DNA of 64,000 nt, from assembly GCA_045430345.1 (NCBI GenBank), contig JAILXT010000005.1:124001-188000 (forward strand). Direction: 5' to 3'. Of this stretch, positions 46,063 to 55,664 are shown in pieces (position 1 is the first letter of the stretch; every line of letters begins with the position of its first letter). The notes beneath the pieces are model-generated. The model ran no database searches and had not been told where the DNA came from. It saw nothing but the letters and a program-made list of their open reading frames with translations. Origin of the DNA: Agarilytica sp045430345 (lineage in GTDB: Bacteria; Pseudomonadota; Gammaproteobacteria; Pseudomonadales; Cellvibrionaceae). The translations under genes were made by a program, and so were the position numbers.

Positions 46063-46342
46063 GTAGGTAAGACCGTAAAACCTTCAAATAATTAACGAAA
46101 AACGACGTTTTGGGCCGCTATTGTAACAACTGCAAGACATTTGAATAGCGCACTTACCCGACAATCTCATGGTAGGTTGAGATTTTAGTGGGTATACCCC
46201 TATGAGGCTGGAGTATGGCGCGCCCTAATTCAACCAAATTGCCCCCATAAGATATCGTCATAATTGGATGCATAGGATCTAACCAAACAATAACGAAGCT
46301 GGTAGAATGCGCCGCTTTACCATCGAGAACACGCCGAGCCTT

Positions 46343-47419
46343 ATGTCAGATTCATCCGCCCCCTCAAACAGCCCTTCCGCCAACGCCAACCTAAGCTACA
46401 AAGACGCTGGTGTTGATATTGACGCAGGCAATGCCTTAATTGAACGGATCAAGTCTGTCGCTAAACGCACAAAACGCCCTGAAGTGCTCGCAGGACTCGG
46501 CGGTTTTGGCGCAATGTTCGAACTGCCTACAGGCTACAAGCAGCCTGTTTTGATCTCTGGCACAGATGGCGTAGGCACCAAGCTCAAGCTTGCGATGGAT
46601 GCCAACAAGCACGACACCATTGGCATCGACCTCGTCGCTATGTGTGTTAACGATTTGATCGTCGGTGGCGCAGAACCATTGTTCTTTCTTGACTACTACG
46701 CGACTGGCAAGCTTTCAGTGGATATTGCCGCACAGGTAGTAGACGGAATCGGAACAGGCTGTGAGCTATCTGGCTGCTCGCTGGTCGGTGGTGAAACCGC
46801 AGAAATGCCCGGCATGTATGAAGGTGAAGATTATGACCTAGCTGGCTTCTGTGTCGGTATCGTAGAAAAAGCCGATATTATCGACGGCAGTAAGGTCGAA
46901 GTTGGGGATACCCTTATCGGCCTACCGAGCAGTGGCCCTCACTCCAACGGCTACTCACTCATTCGTAAAATCATCGACGTCAGTAATGCAGACTTGAGCA
47001 GTCCGTTTGGCGAAAGCACCTTGGGAGAAACCCTGCTCGAACCCACACGCATCTACGTTAAATCCTTGCTAAACCTATTTAAGGAAGTCGACGTACACGC
47101 CCTATCCCACATAACGGGTGGTGGCCTCACTGAAAATATTCCCCGCGTGCTACCTGATAGCGCTCGCGCCATCATTGATGCCAACGCTTGGCAAACACCC
47201 GAAATATTCACCTGGCTACAGAAAGCAGGTAATGTACTGCCAGAAGAAATGATCCGCACCTTTAACTGCGGCGTTGGCATGGTGATATGTGTTTCCAAAG
47301 CGGATGTAGAGAAAACTATTTCAGTATTAGAAAGCACAGGCGAAGCGCCCTTTGTGCTCGGTGAAATCGCCGAAAACGATACGAAAGAAGAACGTGTCGA
47401 AGTTCAAAACCTAGTATAG
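46343..47419 (+). CDS. purM: Phosphoribosylformylglycinamidine cyclo-ligase
   Basis: PurM makes AIR from FGAM in purine synthesis. The 358-residue form from the ATG at 46343 (MSDSSAPSNSP...) fits the family's N-terminus; an ATG at 46307 would add 12 residues. Motifs include SYKDAGVDIDAGN, SGTDGVGTKLK and NGYSLIRK. The stop is TAG at normal length. It is followed by purN after 13 bases. Confidence 0.95.
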   Translation: MSDSSAPSNSPSANANLSYKDAGVDIDAGNALIERIKSVAKRTKRPEVLAGLGGFGAMFELPTGYKQPVLISGTDGVGTKLKLAMDANKHDTIGIDLVAMCVNDLIVGGAEPLFFLDYYATGKLSVDIAAQVVDGIGTGCELSGCSLVGGETAEMPGMYEGEDYDLAGFCVGIVEKADIIDGSKVEVGDTLIGLPSSGPHSNGYSLIRKIIDVSNADLSSPFGESTLGETLLEPTRIYVKSLLNLFKEVDVHALSHITGGGLTENIPRVLPDSARAIIDANAWQTPEIFTWLQKAGNVLPEEMIRTFNCGVGMVICVSKADVEKTISVLESTGEAPFVLGEIAENDTKEERVEVQNLV

Positions 47420-47432
47420 GCTGTAACGATTC

Positions 47433-48104
47433 GTGAACGCGCAGAAGCAATCTCCCGCTAGGGTTGTCGTCCTCATCTCTGGCGGCGGCACTAATCTACA
47501 AGCCCTTATCGACGGGCAAGAAAACGGTGTACTCCCGGTTGAGATTTGCGCGATCATCTCAAACAAAGACGGGGTGCGCGGAATAGAACGAGCCGAAAAA
47601 CACAATATACCCGCAATCGTTTTAGACCATAAATTATTTGCCAGTCGCGAAGCCTTCGATCTACGACTACAAGAAATTATTGATACCCTCGAACCCGATA
47701 TCGTCGTCCTCGCCGGCTTTATGCGCATACTCACCCCCGAGTTCACCGCGCATTTTGAAGGTAAAATGATAAACATTCACCCATCCCTGCTTCCAAAATA
47801 TCAAGGGCTTCATACCCATCAACGTGCTATTGATGCCGAAGATACAGAACATGGAGCAACAGTTCATTTTGTAACAGCGGAACTTGATGGTGGCCCACCC
47901 ATTATCCAAGCACGCGTTCCTATTTTTGAAGGTGATACTGCGGACACTCTGGCCGCTCGGGTATTGGAGAAAGAGCATAAGATATTCCCCCTCGCAGTAC
48001 GCTGGATCGCGGAGAAAAAAATTGAGATGAGGGAAAAATCCAGTTTTCTAAATGGGGAAAAATTACCAGCCACAGGGTTTATTTATATCGACGAAGAGTC
48101 ATGA
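47433..48104 (+). CDS. purN: Phosphoribosylglycinamide formyltransferase
   Basis: A 223-residue PurN, which uses 10-formyl-THF to formylate GAR. The GAR-binding loop ISGGGTNLQALID (about 15-27), catalytic His in NIHPSLLPKYQG and the Asp in AELDGGPPI are present. The start is a GTG. It is cotranscribed with purM. Confidence 0.95.
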   Translation: MNAQKQSPARVVVLISGGGTNLQALIDGQENGVLPVEICAIISNKDGVRGIERAEKHNIPAIVLDHKLFASREAFDLRLQEIIDTLEPDIVVLAGFMRILTPEFTAHFEGKMINIHPSLLPKYQGLHTHQRAIDAEDTEHGATVHFVTAELDGGPPIIQARVPIFEGDTADTLAARVLEKEHKIFPLAVRWIAEKKIEMREKSSFLNGEKLPATGFIYIDEES

Positions 48105-48148
48105 AGAAAAGGGAATATAAATACTCACCTCTTTTACCCCTCTATTAT

Positions 48149-48646
48149 TCATCTACAAGCACGCTTCACCCTAGCCTTGTATCGTGCCACCCGCTGCAGA
48201 TGAGCACTACGATTTTTGTATGATTGCGTACGAACAGATCGCAACGTTCTCTTCGCAGAATTGCAAGCAGAAGAATTGGGCTGTCGGGCGCTACGAATCA
48301 TCTTAGATTCCCCCGAGGAGCGGCCTGTAAGTGACTTCCCTTTTAATTTATCACTGTACATTAACACCGGATTTTCAGGGTCAGCCTGACTCACCACCTC
48401 GATTATTTCCGTTTTAATTCCCGGATCAAGAGGCGGCGATTGTGAAAATTGTTTAACGCCGTTTTCGTCAACCCACCGATACATTTTGGTTTTTACTTGG
48501 GTGGGTTTTGGCGTCTCAGCCGGCTTTAAGCTTTGAACAGGAGGACCTACTTTTTGAATAACTATAGGGGACGTCGCTCGATAAAACTTTAAGTAGTAAA
48601 TACCCCCAAATACCGTAAGTAGCACGCCCAAAATAAATGTTTTCAA
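48149..48646 (-). CDS. DUF4124-containing membrane-anchored protein
   Basis: A 165-residue protein with one N-terminal hydrophobic segment (about 4-20), a DUF4124 motif MYRWVDENGVKQFSQSPP (about 55-72) and a basic, Arg-rich C-terminal third (about 115-165). The function is unknown. It is convergent with purN. Confidence 0.75.
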   Translation of the reverse strand: MKTFILGVLLTVFGGIYYLKFYRATSPIVIQKVGPPVQSLKPAETPKPTQVKTKMYRWVDENGVKQFSQSPPLDPGIKTEIIEVVSQADPENPVLMYSDKLKGKSLTGRSSGESKMIRSARQPNSSACNSAKRTLRSVRTQSYKNRSAHLQRVARYKARVKRACR

Positions 48647-48847
48647 TGATGAACCCTCTCCATTTTAGCGCTTACCCATATTCCTCCCGAATAGGCGCCT
48701 CACTCGTAGTTAATAAGTAAGCAAACATCTGAACATTGCGTTGATCATAAGGGGTTTGCGCTAGATTGGCGAGTACATTGCACCTATTTCCCCTCTGATG
48801 CAGACTAGAAGAAGCTGATCGCATATCATACAGCATGTTTTTTACCC

Positions 48848-48883
48848 ACAAAAAAACGCATCGCAATAACGCGACACGCTTTT
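48848..48883 (-). terminator. Likely terminator of the lipoprotein gene
   Basis: On the minus strand AAAAGCGTGTCGC pairs with GCGATGCGTTTT (one bulge, two G-U pairs) and runs into seven T residues, about 30 bases after the stop at 48914. Confidence 0.65.
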
Positions 48884-48913
48884 AATTATTAACTCTATCT
48901 ACTTCTGCGTTTT

Positions 48914-50617
48914 CTAATCTAGCCCGACACGAGAAGGGAGCCGTTCCTGACACGCTTCGTTCGTCTCGGGAATAGAAACCATTTCAACAAGGCCTAATTC
49001 ACTATGCCAAATATTAATTTCATCTAAGTTATCAAAACGTATCCGTTGATATTGAACATCGCCTATCGTGTCCAATCCCGCCGGTTTCATTATCGCCTGA
49101 TACGTCGCGCCCAAAAACGTTATCGTCAGTAACAAACTGTATGACTCTGTATTTTCAGATGTCGCGCCAAGCAAACTCCAGAAACCTTCAACAAGCTCTC
49201 CACGAGTATTACCATCACCGAGCGTGCCATCAGCAGACGCCCCATCGATGTGTTTCACACAAGCAGAAAAAGTCCCTTCAACATCGCCTTGGCTCCCGCC
49301 AAAATACAATTCGATTTCCGAATCATCTAGGTCATTAGAAGTGCCCAAATCCAAATCGGATACGCGTATCTGCATACCAGAAATTTCTGAAAACGGTTCA
49401 GCAGACTCAGGTAAACTTGCTGACGAAACGATCTCATCGACGCTATCAAAATCTGTCCCAGAAAAATCATTATTCGCTAACGAAACAATATCACTCGTAT
49501 CATCTTCCAAGCTTTGTAACAAAGCATCTACAAGCGTCCCATTCGATTCATTAGTGAAAAAATTCACCGCATTTTCGATTGTGGAGTCAGTTGTCGTTTC
49601 ATTTAGCACTTTGATAACCACACTTTCTAGCGCACGCGCTTGCCCTAACGCGTCATCTCGGCCGACAGTAGTATCCTCAGCATCAACAATGGTGTTAACA
49701 ACATCGACAATGTCACCCGCGACATTAATTACTCTAGAAAAATCGTTAGGGAAATCGGGGCTGCCCATATCCGCAGGAAGCGTGAATTCATTTTCCGTAT
49801 AGATGTCTCGCATCGCCTCCTCAGCATTATCTAACACCGTGGCGATCGTTGTAGTATTCGCAACAGTGAGATCAAAGGTTGTGCCAGACGTAAGCAGCTG
49901 CTGTGCTAGCTGAGGGTACACGGCGCTACTCGCATCATTAGGTGTCCCCATTTCATCGCCGATTTCAGTGTAGGTATCTGTAATCCGATCGCTTAATACC
50001 GCTACCACTTTATGTACTTTTAACGCAGCGTTCATAATTCCAGAATCAACTGAACCACTGCCGTCGGCATTTAGGTAATCCACATCTAAATCGGAAGACT
50101 CCAAACCCAATGAAGAAAGAACCGTATTTTGATCAGAGGTATCACTAATATTCGTAAGCAGCGATGAGATGGGAGATACAATAGAATCAGACAAACCACT
50201 GTCTAACTCGGGATTCACTCGCCGACTCATCTGACCAGTAAAGGGTTCACCAGTAAGCACATCGTACCCACTGTCTACACGTAAAACGACATTACTATAT
50301 TCAACGTTACTTACCAAACAATACTGAGCCTGCTCCGCGGTTGCATCGGAAGCACAATAGTCTGTACCTGTAATGGGATTATATGAGAAGTACCCTTGGT
50401 TATCCGTAAAAGCAAACGGTTCCCAGGGATTTCGCGTCCCGTCATTATTTGTGTCGAGAAAAACCGTCGCGCGCGCGAGATAACCATCTATCACCAAACC
50501 CGTGTAATTTTGCTCTAAACTCGAAACCGATCCATTATCTTGACCAGTGCCACCACATGCCGCAATTATTGTTGCTGCCGAAACAACAACGCCTGTTTTA
50601 AGCCATAGTTTTTTCAT
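48914..50617 (-). CDS. Large secreted lipoprotein, function unknown
   Basis: A 567-residue protein with a lipoprotein signal (MKKLWLKTG...) and a lipobox IIAAC near residue 20. An EF-hand-like calcium motif DTNNDGTRNPWE lies in a Cna-B/SdrD-like segment (about 40-75). The rest is acidic and rich in Asp, Ser, Thr and Asn, typical of cell-surface proteins. I use the ATG at 50617; an in-frame start four codons earlier is possible. It lies 47 bases downstream of an outer-membrane barrel gene, and the two may form a surface export or anchoring pair. Confidence 0.75.
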   Translation of the reverse strand: MKKLWLKTGVVVSAATIIAACGGTGQDNGSVSSLEQNYTGLVIDGYLARATVFLDTNNDGTRNPWEPFAFTDNQGYFSYNPITGTDYCASDATAEQAQYCLVSNVEYSNVVLRVDSGYDVLTGEPFTGQMSRRVNPELDSGLSDSIVSPISSLLTNISDTSDQNTVLSSLGLESSDLDVDYLNADGSGSVDSGIMNAALKVHKVVAVLSDRITDTYTEIGDEMGTPNDASSAVYPQLAQQLLTSGTTFDLTVANTTTIATVLDNAEEAMRDIYTENEFTLPADMGSPDFPNDFSRVINVAGDIVDVVNTIVDAEDTTVGRDDALGQARALESVVIKVLNETTTDSTIENAVNFFTNESNGTLVDALLQSLEDDTSDIVSLANNDFSGTDFDSVDEIVSSASLPESAEPFSEISGMQIRVSDLDLGTSNDLDDSEIELYFGGSQGDVEGTFSACVKHIDGASADGTLGDGNTRGELVEGFWSLLGATSENTESYSLLLTITFLGATYQAIMKPAGLDTIGDVQYQRIRFDNLDEINIWHSELGLVEMVSIPETNEACQERLPSRVGLD

Positions 50618-50664
50618 AACGCTATCCACTTCACTTGCAGTTTTTTACGTAAAAAACGGTTTAA

Positions 50665-51972
50665 TTAAAAACTTTCTTCAAATGCTAAAGAAAACCCAAA
50701 CCGCCTTGGTGCACTGTCACCATCCACTTCTACACTTTCGGTTCCCCATTCGAAATCCAAGCTGACCGATTTAAAAAATGTGAACCCAAAGGTATAGGCA
50801 GCTAATTCCGTCCCCGCCATATTCAATTGATAGCCTACCCGCGTGGCAGGTATAAGTGTTGTCTTTGGGGTATAAGTTGTTGCTAAATTTAACCATTGGT
50901 TTTCGTAACCCACGATATCGTCATAGGTCGCGAGATCTAGCGCAGAACTCACCACCCAACGATCGGTAAGATGTAGTAAACCATCCACACGGGTAATCGC
51001 ATGCTTCGTATGCTTTTCACTGCTACGCAAACGCCCATCGGCAATAAAAACTCTTGTTACTTCGCAACTATTTCTCTCGATCGTGCCGACATCAAGGTCA
51101 TCGCAATTAACACCAATATCACCGTAGGAAAATTCGGGAGAATTCAAGTTATCAATATGAAGCCCTACACGATACCAATCTGCATCCCAGACGACGCCAA
51201 CATCAATGCCAATACCCGTATTTGATTTAAGATTTTTATCGTACTCATCTTTGAGCACATCACTCACTTCTTGACCATCAAGATCATCTAATCGCGTTAC
51301 CTGCTTACTCAATTCCAGTTGAATAATATTCAGCTTCACACCAGCAAAAAGTTTCGCCTTACCTTTTACCCATTTATGATCGCTAAAAACTTCTCGGCCA
51401 TAACCAATGGACAATTTATTCTCTATACCACTTTTTACATAGAGCGACGTATCAGTGGCATAGCCAAGGTTTTGCTCATCGATACTCAGCTCAGAATCAA
51501 TCACCTGTATGCTGGCTTGGGCGCCGATATTAAGATCAACGAAAACGGTGCCCGCCGCGCCTTTGGAGTGATAATAAGCCGGTGTTATGGGAACGCTGAT
51601 ATTAACGGATTGCTTGAGATAGCCTTCCTCCCCCATACGAACAAGCACATCATTAAAACGATCGAGCGTTGCGCTAGGGTCTTCAAGATCCGCCGCAGGC
51701 TCTTCAAGTAGATCGACTAATTCATCGAGGTCATCTGCGAAGTTTTCAACATCGCCCACCTCTGTGGCGAGGCTGATACTTGGCAAATAATTGATGCGCC
51801 AGCGCTCATCTTCCGGAACCACTAACGGCGCCATTGCCGGGTTATGAATTGCTGATGCCATTGAAAAATGATTGGACGAGGGTCCGGTAGTCAAACTTGA
51901 TCCAGAGTTAACGCCATCGATAGCAAACGCCTGGGCAGAAACAAGACCAAGAAATACGGCTAACTTTTTCAC
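50665..51972 (-). CDS. TraF-like outer-membrane beta-barrel protein
   Basis: A 435-residue protein with a signal peptide (about 1-17, cleaved after AQAFA), an N-terminal segment SNHFSMASAIHNPAMAPLVV and many alternating beta strands ending in a C-terminal Phe, the signature of an outer-membrane barrel. It resembles the TraF_2-type family annotated as conjugal transfer protein TraF, although no conjugation gene is nearby, so that name is misleading. It probably forms a two-gene operon with the lipoprotein. Confidence 0.75.
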   Translation of the reverse strand: MKKLAVFLGLVSAQAFAIDGVNSGSSLTTGPSSNHFSMASAIHNPAMAPLVVPEDERWRINYLPSISLATEVGDVENFADDLDELVDLLEEPAADLEDPSATLDRFNDVLVRMGEEGYLKQSVNISVPITPAYYHSKGAAGTVFVDLNIGAQASIQVIDSELSIDEQNLGYATDTSLYVKSGIENKLSIGYGREVFSDHKWVKGKAKLFAGVKLNIIQLELSKQVTRLDDLDGQEVSDVLKDEYDKNLKSNTGIGIDVGVVWDADWYRVGLHIDNLNSPEFSYGDIGVNCDDLDVGTIERNSCEVTRVFIADGRLRSSEKHTKHAITRVDGLLHLTDRWVVSSALDLATYDDIVGYENQWLNLATTYTPKTTLIPATRVGYQLNMAGTELAAYTFGFTFFKSVSLDFEWGTESVEVDGDSAPRRFGFSLAFEESF

Positions 51973-52334
51973 TAATGATCCTTCCTTTATTAAGAACTGC
52001 GGTCCTCCTTAAAGCTAGCTGAGATGAGAGATAACGGAAATAATTACGTAGCCTTATACGAAATTGGTCTGATTGAAGAACATCAAAGAATCAAACTCGA
52101 TAATACTGGCGCAATAGTATTCACCCGCGCCTCAGCCCCACCTCACGCTGAAGCCTAGAATCAACATGAGTGCGCATTCACCAATGAATAATGAACGTGA
52201 CAGGGCATCACACCTTTTTCACATGATATGGCGTACAATTACCAATAGCGTGGCGATATTTGCGCACCTAACAATCCGTCTCTTCCGCTCAAAAAATAGC
52301 CGAAGTAAAACCCGAGGGGTCAGAATAACCAGAA
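51973..52334. other. Divergent intergenic region
   Basis: This 362-base gap separates the outer-membrane barrel gene (minus) from the pentapeptide-cyclase gene (plus). I see no convincing gene. It should hold promoters for both directions, but I could not pick one with confidence. The GAGGGG before the plus-strand ATG is 17 bases away, too far for a normal ribosome-binding site. Confidence 0.4.
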
Positions 52335-54065
52335 ATGGAAAAGGCAAATCTCATAAAGGAACTCAAAAAAGGGGCTGACTCATGGAACAGTTGGCGCAAA
52401 AATCAGGCGACAGGCGACCTCAATCTCGATGAAGTCACGCTTATCGATGTTGACCTAGAAAACGCCGACCTCTCGAAAGTATCCATGCGCGGCGCAACCA
52501 TTAAAGGCTGTAATTTAAAGAACGTCGATTTTATTTCTGCCAACTTAGAAGGCGCAGACCTTCAAAATAATGACTTCACCAATGCTAAATTAATCGCGGC
52601 ACGCCTAAACAAAGCGAACTTAAGTGGTTCAATTCTCACCAATGCCAATATGTTAACGGCCTCTACTCGGAACGCGCGCCTAGAAAATATCGATTTCAAA
52701 GGCCACGATATCAGCGGTCTGATCCTCAAAAATATTTCCCTCGCTGGTAGCGACTTAGAAGGCCAACAACTCAGCCGCATCGATTTATCCAATTCAAATT
52801 TGGAAGAAGTGAATTTTCAAAACGCGGATCTGAGTAAAACCATCCTGACAAACGCCAATTTAACCAATGCTAATTTACAAGGCGCCACACTAAAAGGCGC
52901 GACATTTAAGCTTGCAGACCTCAATGGTGTAGACCTCAGCAATATGGATCTACAAAGCGCTGACTTTTCTGGCGCTAACTTATCTAATTGTGATTTACGC
53001 GAAGCCAATTTAAACAAAGCCCAGCTCAGTAAAGCCAATATTACCGGCGCCAAACTCTGGAAGATCCACACAACAGGCTGGGTGATTTCCAATATCGTAT
53101 GTCATTACGCATTTTGGGATAAACCAGGTAAAGAAAAAACGGCTTACCGAAACCATGAATTCGAGCGTATTTTTGCGGAGTCCATTGCTATTGAGCTCCG
53201 TTATCCTTATCGGCTCACAGCAAATGAACTGGCAACGCTCCCCATATTTATCGAACATCTCGAGGCTGTCCACTGGGGGATTATTCTTCGCCTGCGCTCA
53301 ATTCGTGACGTCGCGGGAGGCGCGCTCGTTCAGTTTGTTGTTGAAGAAGTTGGGGCACATAACCCCTCAGAACTGAAAGCAACACTGCAAAACGAAGCCG
53401 ACCGCATACAAATGGCCCAGCTGTCTTTACGAACAAATACCAAGCTACACCTTCAATTAAAGGAAAAAGTCGCCGCTATTCGAGAAGAGTTTTGGCCCCG
53501 GCTTTTAGAGCTTGCCGCGGACCACGAAAAAGACCAGGTACGAAACTTAACCGTGGTCTTTATGGACCTAAAAGATTTCTCAAAATGGGCTGATGATGAG
53601 CTTTCTGAAAAACTGTCATTGTTCCGAGGCTTAGTCAAACCGATATTGAAAAAATACTCCGCCAACTACCCCAATATGGAAGGTGACTCGCTTCGCGTGA
53701 CCTTCAAAAATGCATCGGCAGGATTATCCTGTGGCTGTATGATGCGTAACGTACTTACCGCGGCGGGCTTCGAATTACGTATCGGCGTAGAACTCGGTGA
53801 AGTGGCCGTCATCCATAATGAAGTAACTGAAATTTCTGACCTCGAAGGCGTTGCGGTCAGTATGGCCGCGCGTTTAGAGGCCGCAGCCGAACCCGGTGAA
53901 GTGCTCGCAAGCCATAAAATACGCCACTATGCAGACCATAAAGATCTATTCGTATTTACGCCCAAGCGCGTGAAACTGAAAAAAAGCATTGGCGCTAAAA
54001 AACAGGGCGATAAAATCGACTGTTTTTCCGTTGAAATGACCAAACCTTTACAAGAGTCAGAATAA
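52335..54065 (+). CDS. Pentapeptide-repeat protein fused to a class III cyclase-like domain
   Basis: A 576-residue protein in three parts. Residues about 36-240 are pentapeptide repeats (A[DN]LxxA), predicted to form a right-handed beta helix. Residues about 250-390 are a helical linker, and about 403-570 are a class III nucleotidyl cyclase-like domain. The two metal Asps are kept (D411 in VVFMDLKDF, D451 in MEGDSLRV), and GVAVSMAARLE matches the C-terminal motif with R513. But the transition-state Asn is Ser (S509) and the usual substrate-selecting Lys/Glu is N447. Activity is therefore uncertain. There is no signal peptide or membrane segment. An HD-GYP-like gene follows. Confidence 0.85.
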   Translation: MEKANLIKELKKGADSWNSWRKNQATGDLNLDEVTLIDVDLENADLSKVSMRGATIKGCNLKNVDFISANLEGADLQNNDFTNAKLIAARLNKANLSGSILTNANMLTASTRNARLENIDFKGHDISGLILKNISLAGSDLEGQQLSRIDLSNSNLEEVNFQNADLSKTILTNANLTNANLQGATLKGATFKLADLNGVDLSNMDLQSADFSGANLSNCDLREANLNKAQLSKANITGAKLWKIHTTGWVISNIVCHYAFWDKPGKEKTAYRNHEFERIFAESIAIELRYPYRLTANELATLPIFIEHLEAVHWGIILRLRSIRDVAGGALVQFVVEEVGAHNPSELKATLQNEADRIQMAQLSLRTNTKLHLQLKEKVAAIREEFWPRLLELAADHEKDQVRNLTVVFMDLKDFSKWADDELSEKLSLFRGLVKPILKKYSANYPNMEGDSLRVTFKNASAGLSCGCMMRNVLTAAGFELRIGVELGEVAVIHNEVTEISDLEGVAVSMAARLEAAAEPGEVLASHKIRHYADHKDLFVFTPKRVKLKKSIGAKKQGDKIDCFSVEMTKPLQESE

Positions 54066-54232
54066 CTCCCCGCCAACTAAAAGCTTGGCGCGACATTAAT
54101 ATCGATATCATCGCTTTTGCTATGGTAGGCGCCTAATTCAACCGCTAAACTAGGTTCTGTGTATAAGCATTGCTCTTTTGGCTACTTTTTGAGCTAATCC
54201 GAAGTATTCAATTCTTACGCGTAATCTAAACC

Positions 54233-55537
54233 ATGAACACAACACAAGATTACTACGGGCATCGACTCGCCGCCGTCAACGAGAAAAACCCCGTGACGGC
54301 CAGTGAAAATATTTATAACGACCAAGGGGTACTCGTCCTTTCCGAAGGCAGCCAGTTTTCTAAGGCTCGTGCAGAACAGATTGCCAAACACAAACTCGTA
54401 AAACCTCTAGAGCATAGCGTCGACGTTTCAAAAAGCTTGGACGCTCAAGGCTTATTTGGCCTGCTTGAAAAATATACAAGCACTCTCCCCGGATTAGACG
54501 TGCTCGTGCACGATGAAAACATCCGGAAAATAATGCAAAAGCAATGTAAGTTTTACGAAAAATTTCCGTTACTACGTCAAAAACTCACCGTATTAGCCAG
54601 CCAACTTCCAGAGATCTATTACAACAGTTTATACAGCGCTGTTGCCGGTACTCTGCTTGGCCATGAGATGAAGCTTGATGACACTGACCTCCGAACCATT
54701 TTTATCGGCGGACTGATGCACAACGTGGGGTTCCTGCATCTTGACCCTGAACTCACCAAAAATGAAGCTTCGCTAGAAAGAGACGAGTCGATCAAAGTCC
54801 AGGTGCATCCCATTATTGCGAAGCACTTCCTCGAGCAGGTCCCCAAACTCCCCAAAGAAATTGGGCAAGCCGTCTCAGATCACCACGAACGTACCGATGG
54901 CACCGGCTACCCCAAACACAAATTTGGCGTTGACCTGACCATAGCCAGTCAAGTCATTGCCTTTACAGATGAACTGGTATGCGCGTATAAAAAATGCGAG
55001 CGCCACGGCGAGCACGCTCATCAACTGATGACCATGGTGATCCAATTCAACAGTAACACGCACTTCGAAAAAGTATACAAAGCCGCCGTAAAACTGATCC
55101 GCCTTGGACCAACGCCCGATACGCCCCCCGAAACAGCACCCCACGCGCGGGAACTCATCACGCAACAAGAGAGAATACACGACACATTTGAGGCTTCGAA
55201 GAAGTTGGGCTTCGTCTTAATGAAAAACACCAAGTGCCGCCTAACAAAATCCATCGCGGCAATGCTAGGGCGACTCGCAACCTCAATTATCAGTGCGGGC
55301 ATTACCCAAAACGAATACCACGACTGGCTAGAAGAACTGCATGAAAACGATGACCCCGGTGAACATCTCACCTTACTCAAAAGCCAGGTCATGCAAGATG
55401 AAATCGAGGAACAGATTGAGCGCTTCAAAAGCATAATGTGGAAAACCATCAAGCAAATCCCCAAGGAGGAGGATCTTCTTATGGAAAACTGCATCAAATC
55501 CTACAACCAGATTGAAAAACTGCGTAAAGATAGATAA
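54233..55537 (+). CDS. HD-GYP-like domain protein with altered metal site
   Basis: A 434-residue cytoplasmic protein. An N-terminal region (about 1-125) precedes an HD-GYP domain (about 130-260): HN at 163-164 in LMHNVGFL, H192, HH at 217-218 and DGTGYP (222-227). Catalytic HD-GYP phosphodiesterases have HD where this has HN, so a metal ligand is changed. The C-terminal part (about 300-434) is helical. Related degenerate proteins often act as c-di-GMP effectors. It is 167 bases downstream of the cyclase-like fusion on the same strand. Confidence 0.8.
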   Translation: MNTTQDYYGHRLAAVNEKNPVTASENIYNDQGVLVLSEGSQFSKARAEQIAKHKLVKPLEHSVDVSKSLDAQGLFGLLEKYTSTLPGLDVLVHDENIRKIMQKQCKFYEKFPLLRQKLTVLASQLPEIYYNSLYSAVAGTLLGHEMKLDDTDLRTIFIGGLMHNVGFLHLDPELTKNEASLERDESIKVQVHPIIAKHFLEQVPKLPKEIGQAVSDHHERTDGTGYPKHKFGVDLTIASQVIAFTDELVCAYKKCERHGEHAHQLMTMVIQFNSNTHFEKVYKAAVKLIRLGPTPDTPPETAPHARELITQQERIHDTFEASKKLGFVLMKNTKCRLTKSIAAMLGRLATSIISAGITQNEYHDWLEELHENDDPGEHLTLLKSQVMQDEIEEQIERFKSIMWKTIKQIPKEEDLLMENCIKSYNQIEKLRKDR

Positions 55538-55664
55538 TAACTAACACCTCTATTCATCTAATTTATTTTAGATATCTCGCAACTTCCCCTAATATTCTTC
55601 TTAACGAACCAGCCACACACGATAAGCACAGTAAAATGTTCACCCTTAACATGAGGAATACCGC

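Noticed and set aside
48672..48866. 64-codon open frame between the DUF4124 gene and the lipoprotein gene
   Set aside because: It overlaps the likely terminator of the lipoprotein gene and shows no family features.
50665..51972. Conjugative transfer function implied by the TraF-like name
   Set aside because: No other transfer, relaxase or pilus genes are present, and the protein looks like an ordinary outer-membrane barrel.
52166..52378. Short plus-strand frame ahead of the pentapeptide-cyclase gene
   Set aside because: It overlaps the real gene's start in another frame and has a basic, low-information composition.
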